In this document: positions 1 to 5,650 of the stretch, piece after piece | Numbering within the stretch: the first letter of the stretch is position 1 | Layout: each line of letters begins with the position of its first letter | From: Cellvibrionaceae bacterium | GTDB lineage: Bacteria > Pseudomonadota > Gammaproteobacteria > Pseudomonadales > Cellvibrionaceae | Direction of reading: 5' to 3' | Length of the DNA: 6,661 bases | NCBI GenBank assembly: GCA_027012915.1 | Contig: JALUYN010000619.1 | Coordinates: forward strand, 1-6,661 | Translations under genes and position numbers: made by a program | Notes under the pieces: generated by a model | What the model saw: only the letters and a program-made list of their open reading frames with translations | What the model was told of the DNA's origin: nothing | Database searches by the model: none

Positions 1-662
1 CTCGTGAGTCTGGTGAAAGCATTCTGTTCGAAGGTGCTCAGGGTTCTCTGCTGGATATCGATCACGGCACCTACCCCTACGTAACTTCTTCCAATACCAC
101 CGCAGGCGGTACTGCCACCGGTTCCGGTTTTGGTCCACTGTACCTGGACTACGTGCTGGGTATTACCAAGGCCTACACCACCCGCGTTGGTGGTGGTCCA
201 TTCCCTACCGAGTTGGATTGTGAAGTGGGTCAGCATCTGGGTGAGAAGGGTCATGAGTTCGGTGCCACCACCGGTCGCCAGCGCCGCACCGGTTGGTTCG
301 ATGCCGTAGCGGTTCGCCATGCGATCCGCATCAACAGTATTTCCGGTATGTGCCTGACCAAACTGGACGTTCTCGACGGTCTTGAGACCGTGAAAATCTG
401 CGTGGGCTACAAAGACGAAAATGGCAACGCCATTTCTGTACCTTACGATGCCGAGGGTTGGGAAGGTGTTGAGCCTATCTACGAAGAAATGCCTGGCTGG
501 AGTGAAAATACCTTTGGTGTTCAGAGCTGGGATGAGCTGCCCGAGAATGCCAAGGCTTACATCAAGCGTCTGGAAGAACTGACTGGTGCGCCGGTGGATA
601 TTGTATCTACTGGCCCGGATCGTGTTGAGACTATTGTTTTGCGTCATCCGTTTGATAGCTAA
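1..662 (+). CDS. purA: Adenylosuccinate synthetase, C-terminal half (5' end outside window)
   Basis: This enzyme joins IMP and aspartate using GTP to make adenylosuccinate, the first committed step from IMP to AMP, in the cytoplasm. The reading frame is open from base 3, so the gene enters from the left; 219 residues are visible, about half of the usual ~430. Recognisable blocks in order are [20 protein letters not shown] (residues ~10-29 of the fragment), the SSNTTAGG loop, GVATGSG-like [20 protein letters not shown], the IMP/GTP-contacting [14 protein letters not shown], the guanine-recognition [19 protein letters not shown], and the C-terminal STGPDR followed by the family-typical end HPFDS. 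An internal ATG/GTG-initiated frame starting at 153 is only part of this gene, not its start. Nothing suggests damage. The gene is followed by two terminators, so it ends its transcription unit. Confidence 0.98.
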   Translation, partial: RESGESILFEGAQGSLLDIDHGTYPYVTSSNTTAGGTATGSGFGPLYLDYVLGITKAYTTRVGGGPFPTELDCEVGQHLGEKGHEFGATTGRQRRTGWFDAVAVRHAIRINSISGMCLTKLDVLDGLETVKICVGYKDENGNAISVPYDAEGWEGVEPIYEEMPGWSENTFGVQSWDELPENAKAYIKRLEELTGAPVDIVSTGPDRVETIVLRHPFDS

Positions 663-669
663 TGTAGAG

Positions 670-698
670 GGTTGATTGCCGGGCAATCGGCCTTTTTT
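670..698 (+). terminator. Intrinsic terminator of purA (first of two)
   Basis: Seven bases after the purA stop, ggttgattgc (670-679) pairs with gcaatcggcc (683-692) over 10 bp, two of them G-T wobbles, with a cgg loop, and six T follow directly (693-698). This is a textbook rho-independent structure. Confidence 0.9.
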
Positions 699-700
699 GG

Positions 701-736
701 AAGCCTCGTGGTGGATTGCACTGCGGGGCTTTTTTT
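701..736 (+). terminator. Second, back-to-back intrinsic terminator after purA
   Basis: aagcctcg (701-708) pairs with cggggctt (724-731) over 8 bp including one G-T wobble, with a 15-nt loop, and the T run spans 730-736. It lies two bases after the T tract of the first terminator and probably acts as a backup. Its T run merges into the start of the repeat element. Confidence 0.75.
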
Positions 737-770
737 GTTGTTTGTTTTCTGTTTTTTGTGTGGGTTTTCC

Positions 771-820
771 TCTTTGTTTGCCGAGTGGCTTTGTAGGTTG
801 GATTTCGCCCAGCTGGGCGA
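771..820 (+). repeat. Left arm of the inverted repeat (50 nt)
   Basis: This arm equals the reverse complement of 1371-1420 except at base 802 (a here, where the partner predicts g). Its inner end is the 16-nt perfect palindrome tcgcccagctgggcga (805-820), so each arm can also fold on itself at that point. Confidence 0.9.
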
Positions 821-931
821 CTTCATTTTCTTTGCTCGCGCAAAGAAAACGGAAGCAAAAGAAAGCAAAAGAAAGCGCGCCCTGATTCGCTGGCCTGCGG
901 CTTCCCTCGCTCCGAGCTGATCCAGCGGGTC

Positions 932-960
932 GGCGTAACGCGCGTCCTGCGCGGTACGCC
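932..960. repeat. GC-rich hairpin inside the repeat element
   Basis: ggcgta (932-937) and cgcgc (939-943) pair with gcgcg (949-953) and tacgcc (955-960). This makes an 11-bp stem with one A-G mismatch and a 5-nt loop. There is no T run, so it is not a terminator. Confidence 0.7.
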
Positions 961-961
961 T

Positions 962-1207
962 AAATCGCACATACCCCAGGGCACCCTCTCTTTGAACTTC
1001 GTTCAAATTCACCTTGTCCATGTGCGATTTTCCCTTGTCTCATCTCTCCGCTCGGCAGCTCATACGGGACCCGGGGTGCCAACTTTAAATATGGCACCCC
1101 GAATCCCCTTTGAAGTCGCCGAGCAACGGAGAAAATCAACGGCACGAAGTAGCGAGGACTGTTTGAGGGAGCATAGCGACCGAGTTCCGCAGCGGCCGTT
1201 GGTTTTC
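962..1207. other. Nested and competing stems in the repeat element
   Basis: aaatcgcacat (962-972) pairs perfectly with atgtgcgattt (1020-1030) and encloses a 7-bp hairpin, tttgaac/gttcaaa (991-1007). Downstream, ctccg-ctcggc (1046-1056) pairs with gccgag-caa-cggag (1118-1131) around a 10-bp hairpin (1072-1101). The segment 1131-1143 (gaaaatcaacggc) pairs over 13 bp, with one G-T wobble, with 1195-1207. Part of that segment (1131-1137) can instead pair with gattttc (1026-1032), so two folds are mutually exclusive. Whether this is a functional RNA, a DNA cruciform or only repeat history cannot be decided from the sequence. Confidence 0.5.
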
Positions 1208-1260
1208 GAGTAGCGCAGGGAACCGGCGCAGCCGGCGACTGATTGGGGCGGTTGGGGATT

Positions 1261-1292
1261 GTTAAGGGTACTGGGCGCCCAGTACCCTTAAC
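1261..1292. repeat. Perfect 32-nt palindrome
   Basis: gttaagggtactgggc (1261-1276) is followed immediately by its exact reverse complement (1277-1292), with no spacer. It is followed by tcgccc-aggaa-gggcgaaaccc (1293-1314), a degenerate copy of the core found at 1371-1390. There is no T run, so it is not a terminator. Confidence 0.9.
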
Positions 1293-1370
1293 TCGCCCAG
1301 GAAGGGCGAAACCCTTGCACAAATTCACTCCGCCAACAAAGACTCGAACCGAATGAGCAGCTTACGAATA

Positions 1371-1420
1371 TCGCCCAGCTGGGCGAAACCCAACCTACAA
1401 AGCCACTCGGCAAACAAAGA
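1371..1420 (-). repeat. Right arm of the inverted repeat (50 nt)
   Basis: This is the inverted partner of 771-820, matching in 49 of 50 positions, and begins with the same 16-nt palindrome (1371-1386). The sequence outside it (1421-1453) is A-rich and mirrors the T-rich flank of the left arm. From 1454 to the next gene at 1585 I see no convincing promoter or RNA gene. Confidence 0.9.
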
Positions 1421-1584
1421 AAAGCCACCCAAAAAACCTATAAAAACAACAAACCAAACACATGACTAATCCCCCCATTTACGCTACCTTTGAGCCTCGC
1501 GACTGATGCAGGGATGTTCGTCAGCAAAACCCACAAGGCCGTGGTTAAGAGTTGATTGAGATACAAGCAGTAAGGGTTGTAGGC

Positions 1585-1947
1585 ATGGCCAATATTCTCG
1601 TTGTTGATGATTCTTCCTCCATGCGCCAGATGGTGGCTTTCACGCTTAAGTCCAATGGCCACAGTATCGTCGAGGCTGTCGATGGTAATGACGCCTTGGC
1701 GAAGGCTAAGAAAACCGCGTTTGATCTGGTGATCACCGATGTGAATATGCCGGGTATGGATGGCATCACGCTGACTCGCGAAATTCGCGGTGGTTCTGCG
1801 TGTAAGACGGTGCCGATCTTACTGCTGACAACGGAAGCTGCTGCGGATAAAAAAGCCGAGGGACGTGCTGCCGGTGCTACTGGCTGGTTGGTGAAGCCTT
1901 TTCACCCGGACTCGCTGATAGCAACTATTGGCAAGGTGCTTCGCTAA
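1585..1947 (+). CDS. Single-domain CheY-like response regulator
   Basis: This is a 120-aa protein consisting only of a receiver domain. Phosphorylation by a histidine kinase is expected to switch its interaction with a target protein, since it has no DNA-binding or enzymatic output domain. The key residues are present: acidic pair D8-D9 in ILVVDDS, phospho-acceptor D52 in VITDVNMPGMDG, switch threonine T82 (LLLTTEA) and K104 in WLVKPF. The aromatic switch position (Tyr106 of E. coli CheY) is tryptophan, W101. The start at 1585 is chosen because the receiver begins there (MANILVVDD) and a weak SD-like aaggg lies about 8 nt upstream; a start at 1552 would add 11 residues with no family match. 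No kinase, CheB/CheR, receptor or flagellar gene is in the window, so it is an orphan here. It resembles the small CheY proteins of gammaproteobacterial chemosensory clusters; its partner is unknown. Confidence 0.93.
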   Translation: MANILVVDDSSSMRQMVAFTLKSNGHSIVEAVDGNDALAKAKKTAFDLVITDVNMPGMDGITLTREIRGGSACKTVPILLLTTEAAADKKAEGRAAGATGWLVKPFHPDSLIATIGKVLR

Positions 1948-2010
1948 CCTGCGTCGAGCTCAGTAAAGAAAACGCTCTAACGAAGCGTTCATTAACTAAG
2001 AGAGAGTGAC

Positions 2011-2934
2011 ATGCTGTCCTTTTTGCCTGCGCCGCTAAAGGCGATTTTGGCCTGTTTGATTCTGGCTGCTGATACCCTGTTTCACGCCCCTTTTCTGTTT
2101 TTAGTAACGCTGCTGCGTCTGCTGATTCCGCTGAAGGTTTGGCGCACCTTCTGTACCCGCGTGGCAATTATGATTGCCGAGAGCTGGATTTCCGTTAATT
2201 CCTTCTGGATGTGGCTGACTCAGCCGCTGCAGTGGGATGTTTCCGGAGTGGAAACGCTGGATAAGGAACATTGGTATTTCGTGTCGTCCAATCATCAATC
2301 CTGGGCCGACATTTTGATTTTGCAGCACTTGCTGAATCGCCGTATTCCGATGCTCAAGTTCTTTCTCAAGCAGGAGCTAATTTGGGTTCCCGTTATTGGA
2401 TTGTGCTGGTGGGCACTGGATTTCCCGTTTATGAAGCGCTACAGCAAAGAGTATCTGGAGAAGCATCCAGAGAAGCGCGGCAAGGATTTTGAGAGTACAC
2501 AAAAGTCCTGCGAGAAGTTTCAGTATACCCCAGTGGCTGTGTTCAATTTCCTGGAAGGCACGCGCTTCACCCCCGCAAAACACGCTGCACAAAATTCTCC
2601 TTATCGTGGCCTGTTGAAGCCCAAGGCTGGCGGTATGGGATTTGTGATGGGCGCCATGGGGCAGCGCATGAACTGCCTGCTGGATATTACTATTCACTAC
2701 CCCAACGGTGAGCAGCCAGGCTTCTGGGACTTCCTTAGCGGTCGCGTCAACAATGTGATTGTGCGCGTTGAGCAGAAAGAGATTCCCGCGGAGTTTTTGG
2801 GTCGCAACTATTCCGATGACGAGGAGTTTCGCCTGGGCTTTCAAGAGTGGGTTAGTGAGCTTTGGCAAACCAAAGAGAAAACTCTGCAACAACTGCAAAT
2901 GCTGTCTGCCGAAAAGGGCTGGTCTGACCGGTAG
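2011..2934 (+). CDS. yihG: YihG-type lysophospholipid acyltransferase
   Basis: This is a 307-aa inner-membrane acyltransferase of the PlsC/LPLAT superfamily, LCLAT1/YihG-like branch, expected to transfer an acyl chain from acyl-CoA or acyl-ACP to a lysophospholipid or lysophosphatidate. The N-terminus is strongly hydrophobic (about residues 8-40, and again 50-70), consistent with membrane anchoring. The catalytic HX4D motif is H95-D100 in SSNHQSWAD. The acceptor-binding motif is FLEGTR at 180-185, followed by KPKAGG at 203-208. The blocks DFPFMKRYSKEYLEKHPEKR, GKD and KSCEKF match E. coli YihG as I remember it almost word for word, and the length (about 310 aa) agrees. The start is preceded by an SD-like gagagag (about 5 nt spacing). 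The gene lies 63 nt after the receiver gene and 50 nt before the esterase, with which it probably forms an operon. The exact in vivo substrate is not established by the sequence. Confidence 0.92.
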   Translation: MLSFLPAPLKAILACLILAADTLFHAPFLFLVTLLRLLIPLKVWRTFCTRVAIMIAESWISVNSFWMWLTQPLQWDVSGVETLDKEHWYFVSSNHQSWADILILQHLLNRRIPMLKFFLKQELIWVPVIGLCWWALDFPFMKRYSKEYLEKHPEKRGKDFESTQKSCEKFQYTPVAVFNFLEGTRFTPAKHAAQNSPYRGLLKPKAGGMGFVMGAMGQRMNCLLDITIHYPNGEQPGFWDFLSGRVNNVIVRVEQKEIPAEFLGRNYSDDEEFRLGFQEWVSELWQTKEKTLQQLQMLSAEKGWSDR

Positions 2935-2984
2935 GCCTTGGTCTAGAGCAAACCACAATAACAACAATAAACAAGGAAGAATTG

Positions 2985-3884
2985 ATGCAGAGTATCAAGT
3001 CCAGGCTGTTTCTATGGCTGACCACGCGCTCTCTCAAAAAGATGGCGCAACTACCTTCCGTTGAGGCAGTGCGCGAAGAGCGTGACCGCACAGCCCCCAA
3101 GGTGCTTAAGTTTCCAAAGGGCGTTAGGTCTGAGACAACAAACATTGCTGGATGCAATGCCCAGTGGCTAGTCCCGGAAGGTTGTGGCGATGAGCGCATA
3201 CTTTTGTATTTTCACGGCGGAGCCTATATTACAGGTTCCTGCCTGACGCACCGTGCACTGGCGGCGCAGTTGGCTCAGAAAGCAGGAGTGAAAGGTCTGA
3301 TCTTTGACTACCGACTGGCTCCGGAAAATCCCTACCCTGCCGCTCTTGATGACGCCTTGGCTATTTATCAGTCGCTGCTCGAACAATTTCCCAATGCTCA
3401 AATTGCGTTTGCCGGCGATTCCGCCGGAGGTGGTTTGGCGTTGGCGACCGCAGTCGCTATACAGCAACAACAGATGGTTATGCCCGTTGCTTTGGCGTTA
3501 ATGTCGCCATGGGTGGATCTGACTCTGTCGGCCGACACCCATATAACCAAAGCCCCAGTGGATCCCTACTTTCCGGACAAACAACGCTTGAGCGAAGCGG
3601 CCGTGGACTATTGTGTCGACACTCCTCTGGATGATCCGGGCGTATCCCCGTTGTTCGCGAGTCTTGAAAATTTGCCGCCGATGTTGGTGCACACCGGTGG
3701 TCGAGAGGCCTTACTGGATGATTCCAGGCTGCTGATAGAAAAGGTGCGCTCATCATCAGGTCAGGCAGAGCTAAAAATCTGGCCGCAAATGTGGCATGTG
3801 TGGCAGGCGTTTTGTGGTCACTTCCGCGAGGCAGATGAATCGGTGTCTGAGCTTTCGGATTTTGTCAGCGCTCACATGACGTAG
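2985..3884 (+). CDS. Alpha/beta-hydrolase esterase, hormone-sensitive-lipase family (family IV)
   Basis: This is a 299-aa probable carboxylesterase or lipase hydrolysing acyl esters, likely cytoplasmic since no signal peptide is visible. HSL-family signatures appear in order: oxyanion-hole HGGA at 77-80 (in YFHGGAYITGS), DYRLAPENPYPAAL at 108-121, the nucleophile elbow GDSAGG with S146, then EALLDD at 241-246 and WHVWQAF with H271. The expected triad is Ser146, an acid and His271. At the position where many relatives have Asp (DPLRDE) this protein has Glu241, with D245 and D246 close by, so the acid is inferred as Glu241. The start is set at the ATG at 2985 because aaggaag (2973-2979) sits 5 nt upstream; the overlapping in-frame TTG at 2982 is less likely. 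The gene follows yihG by 50 nt without a terminator, suggesting co-transcription and perhaps a shared role in acyl-lipid turnover. The physiological substrate is unknown. Confidence 0.92.
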   Translation: MQSIKSRLFLWLTTRSLKKMAQLPSVEAVREERDRTAPKVLKFPKGVRSETTNIAGCNAQWLVPEGCGDERILLYFHGGAYITGSCLTHRALAAQLAQKAGVKGLIFDYRLAPENPYPAALDDALAIYQSLLEQFPNAQIAFAGDSAGGGLALATAVAIQQQQMVMPVALALMSPWVDLTLSADTHITKAPVDPYFPDKQRLSEAAVDYCVDTPLDDPGVSPLFASLENLPPMLVHTGGREALLDDSRLLIEKVRSSSGQAELKIWPQMWHVWQAFCGHFREADESVSELSDFVSAHMT

Positions 3885-3898
3885 CCAAGAACGTACAC

Positions 3899-4127
3899 GT
3901 GGAATACCTGTCGGCCCTGTTTCTGTTTACGATCTCGGCGACGATTACCCCGGGGTCAAACAATGTCATGATCATGACCTCCGGTCTCAATCATGGCATT
4001 AGCAAAAGTATGCCTCACTTATTTTGGCTTCCCTGTAATGGTGATCGTTGTAGGGAGTGGATTAGGTGTTGTGTTTCAGTGGCTCCCGATACTACCTAGC
4101 GTTATCAAAATTACCGGAATCGTCTAA
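3899..4127 (+). pseudogene. LysE/RhtB-family amino-acid exporter, frameshifted and truncated remnant
   Basis: From a GTG at 3899 the frame gives MEYLSALFLFTISATITPGSNNVMIMTSGLNHGISKSMPHLF, the first transmembrane segment and conserved TPG(P)NN loop of LysE/RhtB exporters. It then departs from the family after base 4024. One frame over, from 4026, the homology resumes: GFPVMVIVVGSGLGVVFQWL and on to KITGIV, before a stop at 4125-4127. About four family residues are missing at the switch, which fits an ~11-nt deletion. The expected continuation (YLLYLAW and the C-terminal helices, roughly two thirds of a ~205-aa protein) is absent, because the sequence turns into the end of the reverse-strand gene. 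No SD sequence is obvious in the 14 nt after the esterase stop. A sequencing error could explain the frameshift but not the missing C-terminus. The product cannot be a working exporter. Confidence 0.88.
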
Positions 4128-4831
4128 CTTGTTGACAGGTCCTCGGCTAAAGTCGATCCATCGGATGTGACGTTCACCTTGCCCAGAGCATCAAACGACA
4201 ACGCCACTTCAGGATAGCGTCTGTTGTCACCAAGCAGATGCTGATACCTCTCAACAATAGCATCCATCTCTGCCTGATTACTCGCTTGAGACATTTCATA
4301 GTGAAACGGCTCAAGTTGTTGCAGTGCGGCAACGTGGGATGACAACGCATTCAGAGTACGCAATTCGTTTTCCATTGCCGGTGATGATTCCAATGCAGAT
4401 TTTAGTTTGTCCGCGTAGGGATAGTCTGTGGGCAGGATCATATCGCCATCGCGACCATAGCGAACGCTCTCGGGTGCGGCGGGTATGCCATGCTCTTTCA
4501 GAAATTCCGGGAAGACTATTGAAAGGTGATCTTGCAGGGCATTAACGTTATCAATACTGGGTATCAGAATTTGGCCCAGGTCATCGAGCCTCTGAAGCCC
4601 CGGTTTTGGTTCAAAGAAGGATTCCAGATCTACATAGCGTCCGCCGTTGCCGGTTTCCATACGATACACATGATCCGATTGGGACAGTGCCTTGCCCTCT
4701 TCAGAAATCGACTCGCTGCGGCCAACTTTGTTTGTCGAAGCAACAGTGTTTGCCGTAGTATCCTCTGCATTTTGCAGTCTTTGAGGCGGCGTGAAATAGC
4801 TGGAGCCAGCGCTATTACTGGCGTTGATCAT
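4124..4831 (-). CDS. Uncharacterised 235-aa protein
   Basis: I do not recognise a family. The start at 4831 (MINASNSAGSSYF) is chosen because aaggaag (4840-4846, read on the reverse strand) lies 8 nt upstream; the in-frame ATG at 4873 would add 14 residues and overrun this site. The first ~70 residues are rich in Ser, Thr, Asn, Ala and Gln and look disordered (e.g. SISEEGKALSQSD). The rest is mixed and acidic with probable helices (LQDHLSIVFPEFLKEHG, MDAIVERYQHLLG) and ends in a short strand-like SFDALGKVNVTSDGS followed by AEDLSTS. There is no signal peptide, membrane segment, metal-binding Cys/His cluster or catalytic motif I can name. It lies 70 nt downstream of the flavoprotein gene on the same strand and may be read with it. 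Its stop codon overlaps the stop of the broken exporter on the other strand. Codon structure and the ribosome site support a real gene; its function is unknown. Confidence 0.7.
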   Translation of the reverse strand: MINASNSAGSSYFTPPQRLQNAEDTTANTVASTNKVGRSESISEEGKALSQSDHVYRMETGNGGRYVDLESFFEPKPGLQRLDDLGQILIPSIDNVNALQDHLSIVFPEFLKEHGIPAAPESVRYGRDGDMILPTDYPYADKLKSALESSPAMENELRTLNALSSHVAALQQLEPFHYEMSQASNQAEMDAIVERYQHLLGDNRRYPEVALSFDALGKVNVTSDGSTLAEDLSTS

Positions 4832-4901
4832 AATGCTGACTTCCTTTTCCCTGTGGATCACCAGAAACAGCAATAATCGGGCCTATTGTTTCCTTGCGCC
4901 C

Positions 4902-5531
4902 TTAATACAGAGTGGTGCGTTCGCCTTCGCGAATCTGAGCATCGACGGCGTCTACCAGAGCCTCGGGACTCTCAGGTGCCGTTTGCGCCATGATGATCTT
5001 ACCCAGGCTTGGCATCAGATCTCGACTAACCTGCGATTCCAGATTCCACAGTTTTGAGCGAATCATGGACTTGGCGCAGTGAAAATAGATTTCCTCAATG
5101 CGGATCACAACCACCGACCGCGGCAATTTTCCCTTGTGTTCAAAGCGCTGCATCAAATCCGCATCGGTAGTAATACTGGCTTTGCCATTAACGCGCAGGC
5201 ATTCGTTAAAGCCGGGAACAACCATCAGCAAGCCAACGTTGGGGTTTTCTACAATATTGCTCAAGCTATCGATGCGGTTGTTGCCGGGGCGATCCGGCAT
5301 TGCCAGGGTTGAGTCGTCGAGCGCTTCAACAAATCCCGGATAATCACCTCTCGGGGAGCAATCCATGGCGCCATTGCGCGCGGCGGTAGAGAGCAGGCAA
5401 AAGGGAGATAGCTCCAGAAATTGTCGGCTGAAGCTGTCCAGTGCATTCTGTTGTTTTTTGACCGCCAGTTCGTGTGGTTGGTCGTAGAGTGCGCGCAGTT
5501 GTTCGATTGATGTGAGAGCCTGAAATTCCAT
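4902..5531 (-). CDS. PPOX-type FMN-binding flavoprotein (DR2398/MSMEG_1061-like)
   Basis: This is a 209-aa cytoplasmic protein of the pyridoxamine-5'-phosphate-oxidase-like split-barrel fold, expected to bind FMN (or F420 or haem in some relatives) and carry out an uncharacterised redox reaction; it is not PdxH itself. Family blocks are FCLLSTAARNGAMDCSPRGD (residues 44-63), DRPGNNRIDSLSNIVENPNV (80-99), VGLLMVVPG and LRVNGKA (99-118), and YFHCAKSMIRSKLW (149-162). These match the DR2398-type subgroup as I remember it, and the length of about 200 aa is normal. The start at 5531 (MEFQALTS) is preferred to the upstream ATG at 5696, whose extra 55 residues overlap the divergent kelch gene and its promoter and match nothing. 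The SD is weak. It is the first gene of a reverse-strand pair with the uncharacterised gene, and divergent from the kelch gene. Confidence 0.9.
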   Translation of the reverse strand: MEFQALTSIEQLRALYDQPHELAVKKQQNALDSFSRQFLELSPFCLLSTAARNGAMDCSPRGDYPGFVEALDDSTLAMPDRPGNNRIDSLSNIVENPNVGLLMVVPGFNECLRVNGKASITTDADLMQRFEHKGKLPRSVVVIRIEEIYFHCAKSMIRSKLWNLESQVSRDLMPSLGKIIMAQTAPESPEALVDAVDAQIREGERTTLY

Positions 5532-5596
5532 ATTCGCTAGTCCATCTATAGAAGAGTGAAGTAACAGTATCCTACCCGGGAGGTTCCTGCCACCGC

Positions 5597-5624
5597 TTGA
5601 GATGACAGAAATTTGAGTTAGTAT
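5597..5624 (+). promoter_or_regulatory. Candidate sigma70 promoter of the kelch gene
   Basis: TTGAGA (5597-5602) and TAGTAT (5619-5624) are separated by 16 bp, placing a start near 5631, about 20 nt before the ATG. A strong SD, ggaggg (5639-5644), follows with 6 nt spacing to the start codon. Confidence 0.4.
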
Positions 5625-5637
5625 GAAATTCAAATTT
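5609..5637. promoter_or_regulatory. Inverted repeat across the candidate -10 box
   Basis: aaatttga (5609-5616) and tcaaattt (5630-5637) are exact inverted 8-mers with a 13-nt spacer that contains the candidate -10. This is the geometry of a dimeric repressor site, but the arms are AT-rich and could arise by chance. Confidence 0.3.
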
Positions 5638-5650
5638 TGGAGGGCACAAC

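Larger units (their letters stand above)
734..1453. repeat. Composite inverted-repeat element filled with hairpins, no gene
   Basis: This ~720-bp stretch has no credible gene. Its ends are inverted copies of each other: 771-820 and 1371-1420 match in 49 of 50 positions, and a looser T-rich/A-rich extension (734-770 against 1421-1453, aligned with a few gaps) continues the symmetry outward. The interior is built from perfect or near-perfect stems: 826-835/840-849, 932-943/949-960 (one A-G mismatch), 962-972/1020-1030, 991-997/1001-1007, 1072-1081/1092-1101, 1131-1143/1195-1207 and the palindrome 1261-1292. A 10-bp unit (agcaaaagaa) is repeated in tandem at 854-875. From memory, similar sequence is dispersed in gammaproteobacterial genomes and is often mis-annotated as small hypothetical proteins; I cannot verify that here. 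No transposase is encoded, so a MITE-like or REP-like non-autonomous element is the best label. I see no clear target-site duplication. Confidence 0.7.

Noticed and set aside
659..1328. Overlapping open frames of 69-122 codons on both strands inside the repeat block
   Set aside because: They cross hairpins and the terminator, have low-complexity composition (Lys/Ser/Phe runs), lack ribosome sites and match no family. They are by-products of the structured repeat.
734..1453. CRISPR array or integron attC array
   Set aside because: There are no evenly spaced direct repeats with unique spacers. The symmetry is inverted and there is no integrase or cas gene.
1971..1989. Hairpin aacgct/agcgtt after the receiver gene as a terminator
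   Set aside because: The stem is only 6 bp with a 7-nt loop and no T run follows, so read-through into yihG is at least as likely.
2377..2967. 196-codon reverse-strand frame over yihG
   Set aside because: It lies wholly antisense to the recognised acyltransferase motifs and shows no family features of its own.
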